Shown one piece after another: positions 9,401 to 17,890 of a stretch of 37,049 bases of DNA. Position numbers and translations under genes: made by a program. The DNA is taken from the NCBI RefSeq assembly GCF_022808615.1, contig NZ_JAKZKS010000023.1, forward strand, positions 20,908 through 57,956, read 5' to 3'. The number at the start of each line of letters is the position of its first letter. Positions within the stretch are counted from its first letter, which is position 1. This DNA comes from Bacillus sp. FJAT-47783 (GTDB lineage: Bacteria > Bacillota > Bacilli > Bacillales > Aeribacillaceae). The notes below the pieces were generated by a model. It was given only the letters and a program-made list of their open reading frames with translations. It was not told where the DNA came from and ran no database searches.

Positions 9401-10026
9401 AAATCAAATGTACGAATGGAATCCACCTCTGTATCAAACAATTCAATTCGAACAGGGTATTCCTCTGTTAACGGATAAATGTCAACGATTCCACCGCGTA
9501 CACTAAACTCCCCTGGAGCCGATACCATCGGTACACGTTCATAGCCCATTAAACGTAATGTTGGAAGATAAGAATCTAAATGAACGTCATCGCCTATTTT
9601 CATTTCAATCTGACATCGCTTCCATAATTCTTTTGGTGGTAGCATTCTCCGTAATGCAGCTATTGGAGCGACAACAACCGACCTTTCTTCATTCATCAAC
9701 TTGTTTAACACTTCAATTCTTTGCGCTTTTAACTCTGGACTTGCAACAGCAATTTCAGAGGCAATTAACTCGTTGACTGGATATAAGTAAACGCTTTCTC
9801 CATCTAATATATTCGTTAAATCTTCAAATATTTTTTGTGCTTGCAAAAGATTATGTGTAATAACCAAAACGGGCTTGCCTGAATCTTTAAACAAGGAAGA
9901 GATAAATAAAGATCTCGCAGATCCCGATAAACCTGCAACTAACTGCTCTTTTAACCCTTCTTCAATACCTGTCATCACCGTTTTAAAATCGTCCTGTGCA
10001 TAAAAATATTGTCTTAAACTTTGCAA
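6493..10026 (-). CDS. mfd: Transcription-repair coupling factor Mfd
   Basis: A full-length Mfd of 1177 residues. The order is a UvrB-homology region (about 25-350), an RNA-polymerase interaction domain (about 490-570, with GDHVVHVNHGIGKYLGIE), and a RecG-like translocase. The translocase has Walker A GDVGYGKTEVA near 650, the DEEQ box (LLIIDEEQRFGV), TATPIPRTL, and the GRVGRSNRVAYAY motif VI. A C-terminal TRCF domain follows. It removes RNA polymerase stalled at lesions and recruits UvrA. The first codon is TTG (10026-10024) behind a G-rich site plus AAAGGA. Flanking genes are fin upstream and spoVT downstream. Confidence 0.97.
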   Translation of the reverse strand: MQSLRQYFYAQDDFKTVMTGIEEGLKEQLVAGLSGSARSLFISSLFKDSGKPVLVITHNLLQAQKIFEDLTNILDGESVYLYPVNELIASEIAVASPELKAQRIEVLNKLMNEERSVVVAPIAALRRMLPPKELWKRCQIEMKIGDDVHLDSYLPTLRLMGYERVPMVSAPGEFSVRGGIVDIYPLTEEYPVRIELFDTEVDSIRTFDLESQRSISMLETLSIGPAEELLLDQEHIHVGVERIEQALASSLKKLKKDKQKELLLENTQYDLEKLKSSQIEQGFVKYLSFFYNEPASLLDYFPSQSIITLDEVSRIHEMVTHLENEEAEWITSLLEEGNIVHEAQISHSFEKLMNETDFPIIYLSLFLRHVQRTNPQNLVNISCKQMQSFHGQMHVLKSEMDRWEKSDYTVVFLGANEDRVQKLENVLRDYNIEANIAKRDDILTKGKRYILEGDLQTGFELPMQKIAVVTEEELFKKRVKRRSQKQKLSNAERIKSYSELEVGDHVVHVNHGIGKYLGIETLEINGVHKDYLHIRYQGSDKLYVPVEQIDQVQKYVGSEGKEPKIYKLGGNEWKRVKKKVESSVQDIADDLIKLHAEREASKGYAFSPDDEMQREFEAAFPYQETEDQLRSIQEIKKDMERERPMDRLLCGDVGYGKTEVAIRAAFKAITDQKQVAFLVPTTILAQQHFETIRERFQDYPINIGLLSRFRTRKEQNETIKGLKNGTIDIVIGTHRLLSKDIDFKDLGLLIIDEEQRFGVTHKEKIKQMKANVDVLTLTATPIPRTLHMSMLGVRDLSVIETPPENRFPVQTYVVEYNGALVREAIERELARGGQVYFLYNRVEDIDRKAEEISMLVPDAKVTYAHGKMTENELESVMLNFLEGQSDVLVSTTIIETGVDIPNVNTLIVHDADRMGLSQLYQLRGRVGRSNRVAYAYFTYRKDKVLSEVAEKRLQAIKEFTELGSGFKIAMRDLSIRGAGNLLGPQQHGFIDSVGFDLYSQMLKEAIESRKGDISKEATVHVEIDLEIDAYLPQSYISDGRQKIDMYKRFRGVETSDDLAELQEEMIDRFGEYPEEVEYLIMATHIKVLANREKVIQVKQTKDEVAILISEEASNNIDGQKLFELSNKFGRDVGLGMDGNCLKLTLQIKKMDTKQWLSVIAKLLDGLANVKKEEVSAS

Positions 10027-10100
10027 GTCCTTTCCCCCCCTCTCAAATCCGGTTCAACTTATTCATTTTAATCTTATTCCTTTCTATGAAAAGAAAATAG

Positions 10101-10133
10101 AAAAATGCTTTGGAATGAAACCTATTCCAAAGC
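10101..10133 (-). terminator. fin terminator
   Basis: A perfect 10-bp stem (GCTTTGGAAT and its complement) with a 7-base loop is followed on the minus strand by ATTTTTC. It begins 3 bases after the fin stop. Confidence 0.9.
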
Positions 10134-10135
10134 GC

Positions 10136-10366
10136 TTATTGTATAAATGTATCTAATCCATAATAATCTGGATTACGTTGAAGTGCTTCTTGGCAGTCTT
10201 CACATATCGTTTTAATATGAAGGTCTCCATTATTTTGATATTCAATCATTTCATTTCGTTCATCAACCGTTAATTGATGAAACCCAAGTTGATGACTATG
10301 TAAGGATTGATTTTCTATACTCCCTACTTTCACACCACAATGTCGGCAATAATAGAGTAATGCCAT
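10136..10366 (-). CDS. fin: Anti-SigF factor Fin (YabK)
   Basis: A zinc-ribbon-like protein of 76 residues with CRHCG near the N-terminus and CEDCQ in the second half, ending DTFIQ as in B. subtilis Fin. Fin binds SigF in the forespore and helps the switch from SigF to SigG. The ATG giving [11 protein letters not shown] is chosen because it reproduces the family N-terminus and has AGGAGG 12 bases upstream, which is rather far. A longer form would add 14 residues unlike relatives, and the AGGAGG would lie inside it. A candidate forespore promoter is seen upstream. Confidence 0.93.
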   Translation of the reverse strand: MALLYYCRHCGVKVGSIENQSLHSHQLGFHQLTVDERNEMIEYQNNGDLHIKTICEDCQEALQRNPDYYGLDTFIQ

Positions 10367-10448
10367 TTTATGTGTAAGCCTCCTGTGCATATCATAATCG
10401 TAACACATTCATATCAAGAAATGTTACATTGATCATAAACGTATTACT

Positions 10449-10479
10449 TATTATGAACAGCTAGAAGGATCTTTATACT
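10449..10479 (-). promoter_or_regulatory. Candidate forespore (SigG/SigF-type) promoter of fin
   Basis: AGTATA (10479-10474), 18 bases, then CATAATA (10455-10449) on the minus strand. The -10 box fits the SigG pattern CATnnTA fully; the -35 box fits both SigF and SigG only partly. It starts right after the pth stop. Confidence 0.4.
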
Positions 10480-10480
10480 T

Positions 10481-11038
10481 TTAGTTAAACTCATTCATCA
10501 CATCTAAAAATGGTTTTTCAATCCATTTTTCACAAGCATCTGTTGAATGTTGTATGGCCTGTTGAATACCATCGCGTTCCTCAGCATGAAAATTTCCTAA
10601 TACATAATCAGAAACTTTCATTCCATCTTTCGGCCGATCAATGCCGATTCTAACTCGCTTAAATTGCTGAGTTCCTAAATGTTGAATCATTGATTTAATG
10701 CCGTTATGCCCACCAGCACTCCCCTTTTGTCGGAGGCGAACTTTTCCAACTGGTAAATCTAAATCATCGTAAATGGCAACTAAATCTTCGATTGCAACCT
10801 TATAATAATCCATCAAAGGGCGAACGCATTCCCCTGATAAATTCATATATGTCATAGGTTTTAATAATATGACCCGCTCACCTGAAACATGCCCTATTCC
10901 ATATAAGCCATTAAACTTTGACTGGTCAACGTTTATACTCAATCGTTTAGCTAACTCATCAATAACCATAAACCCTACATTATGACGGGTGTTTTCATAT
11001 CTTTTCCCTGGATTTCCAAGTCCTACCATCACTTTCAT
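10481..11038 (-). CDS. pth: Peptidyl-tRNA hydrolase
   Basis: A bacterial Pth of 185 residues (spoVC in B. subtilis). It releases peptides from peptidyl-tRNA that drops off ribosomes. Visible active-site features are the start [20 protein letters not shown] with Asn9 and catalytic His19, [25 protein letters not shown] with the Asp, and [19 protein letters not shown] precedes the ATG. It has its own SigA promoter and lies between ctc and fin, the same order as in B. subtilis. Confidence 0.97.
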   Translation of the reverse strand: MKVMVGLGNPGKRYENTRHNVGFMVIDELAKRLSINVDQSKFNGLYGIGHVSGERVILLKPMTYMNLSGECVRPLMDYYKVAIEDLVAIYDDLDLPVGKVRLRQKGSAGGHNGIKSMIQHLGTQQFKRVRIGIDRPKDGMKVSDYVLGNFHAEERDGIQQAIQHSTDACEKWIEKPFLDVMNEFN

Positions 11039-11079
11039 GTTCGATCCCCCTTTTCAAAAAGATGTAGGCTTACTTTTTA

Positions 11080-11108
11080 ACTATATAGCTTTTTTCGCAA
11101 ATTGTTAA
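11080..11108 (-). promoter_or_regulatory. SigA promoter of pth
   Basis: TTAACA (11108-11103), 17 bases, TATAGT (11085-11080) on the minus strand, about 42 bases before the pth start codon. Both boxes match the consensus at five of six positions. Confidence 0.65.
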
Positions 11109-11187
11109 TAATAGCTCGACTCCTGCAACACTAATTTCTTCTGTTTTCAATGCCTTATATGGATTTCGTATGGTTTTTTCTACAAAC

Positions 11188-11218
11188 TAAGACGTAACCT
11201 ACTATCGGTTACGTCTTA
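11188..11218 (-). terminator. ctc terminator
   Basis: A perfect 12-bp inverted repeat (TAAGACGTAACC and complement, 7-base loop) begins 8 bases after the ctc stop. The T-tract after it is weak, so termination may be incomplete. Confidence 0.7.
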
Positions 11219-11225
11219 CGTGTTC

Positions 11226-11852
11226 TTATTCGTTTGTTTCTCTTCCCTCTACAGACTCAGGCTCGCCAGACTCTTGCTCTTCCCCAGGATTAATTTCCTC
11301 CTCTTGCTTTGGAGGTAGTATGGAAACAACGACTTCCTCTTCATCATCTAAAATTTCCATTTGACTATTGAGAGGAATATCTTTAACATGTAACACTTCA
11401 TTAACTCCTAAGTTCGTAACGTCAACTTCTATGGTCGTTGGTATTTCTCCAGGTTTAGCGCGGAGCTTTACTTGATGTAAAGGTTGTTGTAAAACTCCTC
11501 CATCCTTTACTCCTTGTGCTTCACCAATTAACTGAATTTGGACATCCACATCCACTTCTTCATTCATATTCACCACATGCAAATCTGCATGAAGAATAAC
11601 TCCTTTTAAAGGGTCTTGCTGAATTTCGTTGACCATTACAGCATGTTTCTGGTCGCCGAGAGAAATATTGATGATGGCATTCCTTCCATGTTGCTTTAAC
11701 GTCTTAATAAATTCAATTCCATCTAAGGAGATCGACGTACTTTCTACACTCTTTCCATAAATCACTGCTGGAATATGACCTTGCTCTCGAATTTCACGTC
11801 TTGCTGAATTGGAAAAGATTGACCTCTCTTCTGCACGTAATTGAGCTGACAT
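11226..11852 (-). CDS. ctc: General stress protein Ctc, ribosomal protein bL25
   Basis: A protein of 208 residues of the long bL25 (TL5/CTC) type. Residues 1-95 form the 5S rRNA-binding domain (GHIPAVIYGKSVESTSI) and about 100-185 the C-terminal beta domain. A very acidic tail follows (EEEINPGEEQESGEPE). It binds 5S rRNA in the 50S subunit and is a classic SigB stress gene in B. subtilis. AAAGGGGA precedes the ATG. The SigB-type promoter upstream supports stress induction here too. Confidence 0.96.
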   Translation of the reverse strand: MSAQLRAEERSIFSNSARREIREQGHIPAVIYGKSVESTSISLDGIEFIKTLKQHGRNAIINISLGDQKHAVMVNEIQQDPLKGVILHADLHVVNMNEEVDVDVQIQLIGEAQGVKDGGVLQQPLHQVKLRAKPGEIPTTIEVDVTNLGVNEVLHVKDIPLNSQMEILDDEEEVVVSILPPKQEEEINPGEEQESGEPESVEGRETNE

Positions 11853-11943
11853 GTTTATCCCCTTTCTAACTTAACTTTCGAATGAAGTATTATGTTTTAC
11901 TCCATCATGTATATCCATAACTAAAGTATCTCTAGTTACATTG

Positions 11944-11969
11944 ATTCCCATTCAATATCGGGTCTAAAC
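11944..11969 (-). promoter_or_regulatory. SigB promoter of ctc
   Basis: GTTTAG (11969-11964), 14 bases, GGGAAT (11949-11944) on the minus strand. This fits the SigB pattern GTTTaa-N13-15-GGGwAt closely. In B. subtilis ctc is the founding SigB-dependent gene, so function is expected. Confidence 0.8.
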
Positions 11970-12007
11970 ATGCCATAATTTTTCAAGACAAAAAACAAAT
12001 GGACGGA

Positions 12008-12961
12008 TTAATCAAACAACGTGCTAACAGATTGTTCTTCATGAACACGGATAATCGCTTCACCTATAAGTGGAGCAACAGAAAGCTGAATAAGCTTTTC
12101 TATTTTCTTTTCTTCTGGTAATGCAATTGAATTCGTTACAACAAGTTCTTTAATTGTTGAATTATGAATCCGATCGATAGCTGGTCCAGATAATACAGGG
12201 TGCGTACAGCACGCATATACCTCTTTTGCACCGTTTTCCACTAAGGCATTAGCAGCAAGTGTAATCGTTCCAGCTGTATCGATAATATCATCAATCAAGA
12301 TAGCTGTTTTCCCCTCAATGTTACCAACAATGTTCATAACTTCAGCAACATTCGGACGTGGACGGCGCTTATCAATAATTGCAATCGGCGCTTTTAAGCG
12401 ATCTGCTAACTTACGTGCACGCGTAACTCCACCATGGTCAGGTGAAACGATGACAATATCATCAAAATTTTTCCCTTGGAAATAGTCTCCTAAAATAGGC
12501 ACACCCATTAAGTGATCAATTGGAATATCAAAGAAACCTTGAATCTGCGGAGCATGAAGATCAAGTGTAATAACACGAGTAGCTCCAGATGTTTCTAATA
12601 AGTTTGCAACAAGCTTCGCTGTAATCGGCTCTCTGGCACGTGCCTTACGATCTTGTCTCGCATACCCATAATAAGGCATGACAATATTAATTCGTTTAGC
12701 AGAAGCACGTTTTAATGCATCTACCATAATTAATAATTCCATTAAATGTTCATTCACAGGGGCACTCGTTGACTGAATGACATATACATCACACCCACGA
12801 ATACTCTCTTCAATGTTAATTTGTATTTCCCCATCGCTAAAACGGGTAACAGAACATTTTCCAAGATCAACACCCACAACTTCTGCAATTTGTTTAGCAA
12901 GGTCGTAGTTTGAGTTTAATGCAAAGATTTTTAAACTTTTATCTCCGTAACGATTTGACAT
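12008..12961 (-). CDS. prs: Ribose-phosphate pyrophosphokinase (PRPP synthetase)
   Basis: A class I PRPP synthetase of 317 residues. It transfers pyrophosphate from ATP to ribose-5-phosphate to give PRPP for purines, pyrimidines, NAD, histidine and tryptophan. Visible are [32 protein letters not shown] (ATP site), [17 protein letters not shown] (metal), [16 protein letters not shown] (flexible loop) and the PRPP-binding [12 protein letters not shown]-type motif. The gene follows glmU by 20 bases with GGAGG before its ATG, forming a glmU-prs operon. Its product PRPP is also the effector of PurR encoded nearby. Confidence 0.97.
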   Translation of the reverse strand: MSNRYGDKSLKIFALNSNYDLAKQIAEVVGVDLGKCSVTRFSDGEIQINIEESIRGCDVYVIQSTSAPVNEHLMELLIMVDALKRASAKRINIVMPYYGYARQDRKARAREPITAKLVANLLETSGATRVITLDLHAPQIQGFFDIPIDHLMGVPILGDYFQGKNFDDIVIVSPDHGGVTRARKLADRLKAPIAIIDKRRPRPNVAEVMNIVGNIEGKTAILIDDIIDTAGTITLAANALVENGAKEVYACCTHPVLSGPAIDRIHNSTIKELVVTNSIALPEEKKIEKLIQLSVAPLIGEAIIRVHEEQSVSTLFD

Positions 12962-12981
12962 GATATAGGGACCTCCAAATT

Positions 12982-14361
12982 TTAGGAATTATTGTTCATT
13001 TTCAATTTACTTGAATAATTTTCCTTGTTCACTTGACGAGCACGGGCAATGGATAAAGCTTCACCTGGCACATCTTCAGTGATTGTAGAACCAGCTGCTA
13101 CATAAGCACCTGTTCCTACCGTAACTGGAGCGATTAAGTTCGAGTTACACCCGATAAATGCTCCATCTTCAATTTTAGTTAAGTACTTATTCTTTCCGTC
13201 ATAATTAACAGTTATAGAGCCACAACCAAGGTTGACATCGGCACCGACTTCAGCATCGCCAATGTAACTTAAATGCGATGCTTTACTTCCTTTACCCATC
13301 GAAGATTTTTTAATCTCGACAAAGTTTCCAACTTTCACATCATCAAGAATGTTTGATTCAGGACGAATGTGAGCAAATGGTCCAATTTTTACGTTGTCAC
13401 CTATTTTGCTATCATGAGCGACAGACTGACGAATCGCCGTACTATCACCAATATGACAATCTTTAATTTCAGAATTTGGCCCGATTTCACAATCTTCACC
13501 AATAACCGTTCGACCTATAATCATCGTACCTGGATTGATAACGGTGTCACGCCCAATTTGTGCTTCAACGGAAATATAAGTATTTTCTGGGTCGATAATC
13601 GAAACACCATTTCTCATATGTTTTTCATTAATACGGCGTTTCATTATTTTTTCAGCACGAGAAAGTGCTACTCGATCATTCACACCTAACGTTTCATCAA
13701 AGCACTCTGTTTGATAAGCTGAAATAATTTCACCATTGTCTTTTAATATTTCAATAACATCCGGTAAATAATATTCACCTTGTACATTATCATTCGAAAC
13801 TTGTTTTAATGCTTCAAATAAGAAAGCGTTATCAAAGCAATATGTCCCTGTGTTAATTTCTGTAATGGCTAACTCATCTTCATTGGCATCTTTATGTTCA
13901 ACAATTTTATACACATGCCCATCTTCATTGCGCACGATACGGCCATATCCTGTTGGGTCATCAGCTTTGGCCGTTAAAATGGTTGCCTTCGCATTCGTTT
14001 TTGCATGATGGTTTAACAACGCTTCAATTGTTTCTGAAGTAATAAGGGGTGTATCACCACAAAGTACAATTGTCGTCCCTTCTTTTCCTTCAAGTTGAGG
14101 TGCAGCTTGCATAACAGCATGTGCCGTCCCTAGCTGTTCTTGTTGTAAGGCATACTCACATGTACTCCCAAGCTGTGACTGAACTTTCTCAGCCCCATGA
14201 CCGACAATCGTTACGATTGTATTAAGATCCAGTTTTGTCACTTGATCCACAACATGTTGAACCATAGGTTTCCCACAAACTGGGTGCAATACTTTATAAA
14301 GCTTAGACTTCATTCGTGTACCTTGTCCAGCAGCTAAAATCACCGCATAACGATTTTCCAT
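12982..14361 (-). CDS. glmU: Bifunctional GlmU: glucosamine-1-phosphate acetyltransferase / UDP-GlcNAc pyrophosphorylase
   Basis: A protein of 459 residues (gcaD in B. subtilis) that makes UDP-GlcNAc for peptidoglycan and teichoic acids. Residues 1-230 form the uridylyltransferase with [20 protein letters not shown] and GDTPLIT. Residues 250-459 form a left-handed beta helix of hexapeptide repeats ([20 protein letters not shown]) with the acetyltransferase site ([12 protein letters not shown]). GGAGG lies just before the ATG. It is first in an operon with prs. Confidence 0.97.
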   Translation of the reverse strand: MENRYAVILAAGQGTRMKSKLYKVLHPVCGKPMVQHVVDQVTKLDLNTIVTIVGHGAEKVQSQLGSTCEYALQQEQLGTAHAVMQAAPQLEGKEGTTIVLCGDTPLITSETIEALLNHHAKTNAKATILTAKADDPTGYGRIVRNEDGHVYKIVEHKDANEDELAITEINTGTYCFDNAFLFEALKQVSNDNVQGEYYLPDVIEILKDNGEIISAYQTECFDETLGVNDRVALSRAEKIMKRRINEKHMRNGVSIIDPENTYISVEAQIGRDTVINPGTMIIGRTVIGEDCEIGPNSEIKDCHIGDSTAIRQSVAHDSKIGDNVKIGPFAHIRPESNILDDVKVGNFVEIKKSSMGKGSKASHLSYIGDAEVGADVNLGCGSITVNYDGKNKYLTKIEDGAFIGCNSNLIAPVTVGTGAYVAAGSTITEDVPGEALSIARARQVNKENYSSKLKMNNNS

Positions 14362-14396
14362 TGAAAGGCCTCCAATATCCCTTTTTATCCATAAAA

Positions 14397-14425
14397 ATCT
14401 TATCTTAAATAACTATGTATTTCAA
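14397..14425 (-). promoter_or_regulatory. SigA promoter of glmU-prs
   Basis: TTGAAA (14425-14420), 17 bases, TAAGAT (14402-14397) on the minus strand, about 35 bases before the glmU ATG. Confidence 0.65.
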
Positions 14426-14490
14426 GGTAACTTGAACGATTCCGTAAATTTCCGCATTTTCTACCTTAAAATGTTTCAGAAATTTGTCAT

Positions 14491-14660
14491 AAGAAAAGCG
14501 CAAGACATCTACTTACCCTCGGGAAAAAATGCTCTTCATCCAAGAAAGGCGCTCTTTTCCTTTATTGGATGAAAATTTTTTGAACCTCGAGGGGGTAGGT
14601 GGCTTCCGCTGGACAAAGAAGGATCCATTTCCTCCTGAAAACTTTGTAAATTCGAGTATT
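14491..14660. repeat. Dispersed intergenic repeat copy (2 of 7)
   Basis: It begins AAGAAAAGCGCAAG and contains an internal inverted repeat (CATCCAA...TTGGATG). The family core CTCGAGGGGGTAGGTGGC and GCTGGACA follows, then CTGAAAACTTTGTAAATTC. It occupies most of the 350-base gap between glmU and spoVG; the rest is the glmU promoter and spoVG terminator. Confidence 0.75.
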
Positions 14661-14666
14661 AATATT

Positions 14667-14697
14667 AAAGAGCCCCAAGGTTAACTTAGGGCCCTTT
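14667..14697 (-). terminator. spoVG terminator
   Basis: A 13-bp stem (two G-U pairs on the minus strand) with a 5-base loop, 16 bases after the spoVG stop. The T-tract is better on the plus strand, so it may work in both directions. Confidence 0.8.
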
Positions 14698-14712
14698 TTT
14701 TGTCTCCATATT

Positions 14713-15003
14713 TTAAGAAGCACCCGCTTCTTCAAATTCGACTTCTAACTCACCTAAACGATGATATTCAGTTAAAACAGCATCTTGAATTTTCCCGCGA
14801 GTATTTGAGTTAATAGGGTGAGCAATGTCACGAAACTCTCCATCCGGAGTACGTTTACTCGGCATTGCCACGAAAAGACCGTTATTTCCATCAATCACAC
14901 GAATATCATGGACAACAAACTCATTGTCTAAAGTGATGGATGCAATCGCACGCATACGGCCCTCCGTATTAACGCGGCGTAATCTAACGTCAGTCACTTC
15001 CAT
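14713..15003 (-). CDS. spoVG: RNA/DNA-binding regulator SpoVG
   Basis: A SpoVG-family protein of 96 residues ([20 protein letters not shown] start, [17 protein letters not shown]), ending EEAGAS as in B. subtilis. It is a nucleic-acid-binding regulator affecting sporulation, asymmetric septation and, in related Firmicutes, virulence and cell-wall genes. The ATG used has AAAGGTGG upstream; a GTG four codons earlier overlaps that site and is rejected. A SigH promoter preceded by a very A/T-rich stretch is present, the same arrangement on which AbrB represses spoVG in B. subtilis. Confidence 0.96.
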   Translation of the reverse strand: MEVTDVRLRRVNTEGRMRAIASITLDNEFVVHDIRVIDGNNGLFVAMPSKRTPDGEFRDIAHPINSNTRGKIQDAVLTEYHRLGELEVEFEEAGAS

Positions 15004-15048
15004 TCTGTTCACCACCTTTTCCCTATATGAGAAGCTTTAGTATGAATT

Positions 15049-15073
15049 ATTCAACGAATGTTTTCATTTTCCT
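15049..15073 (-). promoter_or_regulatory. SigH promoter of spoVG with upstream A/T-rich tract
   Basis: AGGAAAA (15073-15067), 14 bases, GAAT (15052-15049) on the minus strand, the same boxes and spacing as the B. subtilis spoVG SigH promoter. Positions 15075-15110 are almost pure A/T, which suits AbrB binding. Confidence 0.75.
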
Positions 15074-15120
15074 TCTTTTTCAATATAAATTTTTTTAAAA
15101 GTAAAAAAAATAATGACCAC

Positions 15121-15250
15121 TCTTAACGAGAGTAAGGCCTCCACGTCGTGCAACAAGGCCCTTGTAACCTACATCTTGTAGGACACAAGGGCCTTGAGTT
15201 GTTTCCATATGGATTGCTATTTAGTGGGGAAAGCTCGCACTAAATGAAGT
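15121..15250. other. Cluster of inverted repeats between ridA and spoVG
   Basis: The first is a 12-bp inverted repeat (15154-15165 with 15185-15196) with a nested perfect 6-bp hairpin (15168-15173 with 15177-15182). The second is an 8-bp perfect inverted repeat (15219-15226 with 15238-15245, loop 11) directly after the ridA stop. The second may terminate ridA. Neither has a good T-tract. Confidence 0.6.
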
Positions 15251-15256
15251 TTCACT

Positions 15257-15631
15257 TTATTTAACTAATGCAACAACTTCTATTTCAACCGATACATCCT
15301 TCGGAAGACGAGCCACCTCTACACATGACCGAGCTGGCTTATGATGATGGAAATACTGTCCATAAACCTCATTAAATTCAACAAAATCATTCATATCTTT
15401 TAAAAATGCCGTTACCTTAACAACAGATTCAAGTGAAGCACCAGCCTCTTCTAATACAGCTTGAATATTCTCAAATACTTGATGCGTTTGTTCTTTTATC
15501 TCCCCTTCAACTAAAGTTCCGTCTGACGTTAACGGAATTTGACCTGAACTAAAAAACAAATTATTGACAACAATTCCTTGCGAGTAAGGTCCAATAGCAG
15601 CGGGTGCATTCTTTGTAGAAACTACCTTCAT
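15257..15631 (-). CDS. ridA: Enamine/imine deaminase RidA (YabJ)
   Basis: A RidA/YjgF/UK114 protein of 124 residues that forms trimers and hydrolyses reactive 2-aminoacrylate and related imines. Signature parts are [21 protein letters not shown] and the C-terminal [18 protein letters not shown], with the conserved arginine of the active site. It lies 37 bases behind purR with AAAGGAG before the ATG. In B. subtilis purR and yabJ are co-transcribed, and YabJ was reported to affect purine regulation. Confidence 0.96.
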   Translation of the reverse strand: MKVVSTKNAPAAIGPYSQGIVVNNLFFSSGQIPLTSDGTLVEGEIKEQTHQVFENIQAVLEEAGASLESVVKVTAFLKDMNDFVEFNEVYGQYFHHHKPARSCVEVARLPKDVSVEIEVVALVK

Positions 15632-15668
15632 TTCTTTAACACTCCTTTATAAATTAATTTCCCCTATT

Positions 15669-16493
15669 TTATTTCATGAAATCAAAGTAATTTCCTTCTT
15701 GTACATCAATAATTCGCTCTTTTACATCTACATCTGACAATTTCACTAAAGAAATATATTCATCCACAAGACGCTCATCTACTTCAGCAGACTCGACTAA
15801 AACGCCAATACCAGCTACTTTTGCTTGGAATTCTTCAAGTAAACTAACCATACCGTTAATCGTTCCGCCAGCTTTCATGAAATCATCAACCACTAATACT
15901 TCTGATCCTTCTGCTAAACTGCGTTTAGCTAATGTCATCGTTTGTATTCGTTTTGATGAACCAGATACATAATTTATCGATACCATTGAGCCTTCCGTTA
16001 CTTTGTTATCTCTTCTGACAATGACAACAGGTACATGTAAGTATTGGGCAATCGCATTAGCAATCGGTATTCCTTTTGTTGCAACTGTCATCACAACATC
16101 AATTTTTCGATCTGCATATACAGAAGCAAATAAACGTCCTACCCGTTTCATCAAATCTGGATTTCCTAAAATATCTGTTAAATATAAATATCCACCTGGA
16201 AGAAGACGATCTGGATTTTCCATCATCTTACATAAAGTTTGAATCGTCTCTTCTGCTTCATCCTTATGAACTTCTGGAATATATTTAACACCACCAGCAG
16301 CACCTGGTATGGTTAATAGTGTACCGATTCCCTGTTGTTCAAACGTTTGTTTAATAATAGCTAAGTCTTCACTTATCGAAGATTTAGCCGACTCATATCG
16401 TTCAGAAAAAAACGTCAATGGAACGAGTGCGTGTGGATGATTTAGTAAATAATACGTCATATCGACAAGTCTTCCACTCCGTCGAAATTTCAT
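15669..16493 (-). CDS. purR: Purine operon repressor PurR
   Basis: A Gram-positive-type PurR of 274 residues, unrelated to the LacI-type E. coli PurR. Residues 1-74 form a winged-helix DNA-binding domain (MKFRRSGRLVDMTYYLLNHP start). Residues 75-274 form a phosphoribosyltransferase-like domain with the PRPP-binding loop VLVVDDFMKAGGTING. PRPP releases it from DNA. GGAGG precedes the ATG. Its own promoter contains two PurBox-like sequences, which suggests autoregulation. Confidence 0.97.
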   Translation of the reverse strand: MKFRRSGRLVDMTYYLLNHPHALVPLTFFSERYESAKSSISEDLAIIKQTFEQQGIGTLLTIPGAAGGVKYIPEVHKDEAEETIQTLCKMMENPDRLLPGGYLYLTDILGNPDLMKRVGRLFASVYADRKIDVVMTVATKGIPIANAIAQYLHVPVVIVRRDNKVTEGSMVSINYVSGSSKRIQTMTLAKRSLAEGSEVLVVDDFMKAGGTINGMVSLLEEFQAKVAGIGVLVESAEVDERLVDEYISLVKLSDVDVKERIIDVQEGNYFDFMK

Positions 16494-16505
16494 AGGTTAC
16501 CTCCA

Positions 16506-16556
16506 AATACCGAATGTTATTAAGGTAAATATACCCTAATATTCGTGTTTAATCAA
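16506..16556 (-). promoter_or_regulatory. purR promoter with inverted PurBox pair
   Basis: TTGATT (16556-16551), 17 bases, TATATT (16533-16528) on the minus strand; the -35 box overlaps the ispE stop. AATACCGAATGTT (16506-16518, plus strand) and AAACACGAATATT (16550-16538, minus strand) match the PurBox AWWWCCGAACWWT at about 11 and 10 of 13 positions. They face each other 19 bases apart, slightly wider than the usual 16-17. Confidence 0.65.
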
Positions 16557-17418
16557 GAGTATTTCGCTCCCCTAATAATCGGACTGCAAAAACTTGGTCA
16601 CAAAATCCACGTAGCCCATTATAAACACGATGTATTCTAGATTCATACTGGATGAGTCCATAAACGGTTGGTCCACTACCGCTCATTAACACTGCATCTG
16701 CACCGAACCGTTTCATTTGTTCTTTTATGACGGCTACTTCTGGATGCATTTTCATCGTGACGCTTTCCAATACGTTACCAAGCTTTTGGCAAATCCCATT
16801 ATAGTTTTGTTCTTGAATGGCTTTTACCATACCATCTATATCTGGATGATTCACTTCATCTAAATTTAAGTTTTGGTATACATCAGCCGTTGACACACCG
16901 ATATCCGGCTTTGCTAATACGACCCAACAATGGGGCGGTGTCTCTATATGTTTAATGATTTCGCCTCGTCCAGTTGCTATAGCAGTGCCGCCATACACAC
17001 AAAACGAAACATCAGACCCAATCTCAGCTCCTAACGATGCTAGTTCTTTTAACGTTAAACCAAGATTCCATAACTTATTCAAGCCTCTAAGTGTTGCTGC
17101 CGCATCACTACTTCCCCCAGCTAATCCAGCGGCAACAGGAATCGATTTCGAAATCATAATGTCTACACCTTGTTTAATGTGAAAACGACTCTTCAACAGC
17201 TGTGCCGCTTTATATGCTAAATTCCGTTGGTCATCTGGAACAAATCGATTATGTGAGACAATCCGAATTTTATCATCGTTTAACGAACGTAATTCGATAC
17301 GATCAGCTAAGTCAATCGTAGTCATAACCATTTTCACTTCATGGTACCCATCTGGCCTTTTATGTAATACGTCCAATGATAAGTTAATTTTCGCTGGTGC
17401 CTTTTCTAAAATACGCAA
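16549..17418 (-). CDS. ispE: 4-diphosphocytidyl-2-C-methyl-D-erythritol kinase
   Basis: A GHMP kinase of 289 residues in the non-mevalonate (MEP) isoprenoid pathway that phosphorylates CDP-ME. Visible are [21 protein letters not shown] at the N-terminus (substrate site), the ATP loop [17 protein letters not shown] and the C-terminal [12 protein letters not shown]. The TTG at 17418-17416 is taken as start: TAGGTGA lies at correct distance and the protein then begins like B. subtilis IspE (MRILEKAP). A GTG three codons earlier falls inside that ribosome-binding site. Confidence 0.95.
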   Translation of the reverse strand: MRILEKAPAKINLSLDVLHKRPDGYHEVKMVMTTIDLADRIELRSLNDDKIRIVSHNRFVPDDQRNLAYKAAQLLKSRFHIKQGVDIMISKSIPVAAGLAGGSSDAAATLRGLNKLWNLGLTLKELASLGAEIGSDVSFCVYGGTAIATGRGEIIKHIETPPHCWVVLAKPDIGVSTADVYQNLNLDEVNHPDIDGMVKAIQEQNYNGICQKLGNVLESVTMKMHPEVAVIKEQMKRFGADAVLMSGSGPTVYGLIQYESRIHRVYNGLRGFCDQVFAVRLLGERNTLD

Positions 17419-17536
17419 CTTCTTCACCTACTTTTACGTTCTATTCAAATGTATCCACATTGTACCACAAAAAGAGACATTTCATATCACCTTTCTAAAC
17501 CTGAAACCTTGTTCATACAGGATAGAGAATCTGTCA

Positions 17537-17568
17537 GAAAGAAAGCCGAAGCATCAAGATGCTTCGGC
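17537..17568 (-). terminator. sspF terminator
   Basis: A perfect 11-bp stem (GCCGAAGCATC and complement) with a 2-base loop is followed by TTTCTTTCT on the minus strand. Confidence 0.88.
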
Positions 17569-17582
17569 GCCGTTTTTACCCG

Positions 17583-17774
17583 TTATTTAATGAACCCGTC
17601 ATTTTGGATCGCTAACTGCTCTTCTGCCATTTCGATAGCTCGCTTCACCATGTTTCCAGCATCTCGGGCACGAATCGATCCCCAGCCTTCATTGATGACT
17701 GTATCGTAAAAACCAAGATCTTTAGCTAGCTCATACTTAAACTCCTCTGACATCATCCCTCGACGTCTGCCCAT
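17583..17774 (-). CDS. sspF: Small acid-soluble spore protein SspF (alpha/beta-type)
   Basis: A DNA-binding SASP of 63 residues that starts [20 protein letters not shown]. It has the GPR germination-protease-like site region and the conserved [14 protein letters not shown] helix. It coats and protects forespore DNA. AGGAGGG precedes the ATG. It is a single-gene unit between veg and ispE with its own terminator. A SigG promoter is expected, but I see only a weak fit (TGAATA near 17847, no good -10 box). Confidence 0.95.
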   Translation of the reverse strand: MGRRRGMMSEEFKYELAKDLGFYDTVINEGWGSIRARDAGNMVKRAIEMAEEQLAIQNDGFIK

Positions 17775-17890
17775 ATTTAGATTCCCTCCTCATTGAAGCT
17801 AGAACCTCACGGGTATACCGCGGCATATTTAGTTTCTTCTATTCATTACCTATGTATGATTTATAAAAAATGTAAATTGATATTCAGAGA

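Noticed and set aside
13369-13689. 106-codon plus-strand open frame inside glmU
   Set aside because: It is the complement of the hexapeptide-repeat region; its own repeats simply mirror those of GlmU.
17800-17860. SigG promoter of sspF
   Set aside because: TGAATA is present near 17847 but no CATnnTA-like -10 box stands at 17-18 bases; not good enough to list.
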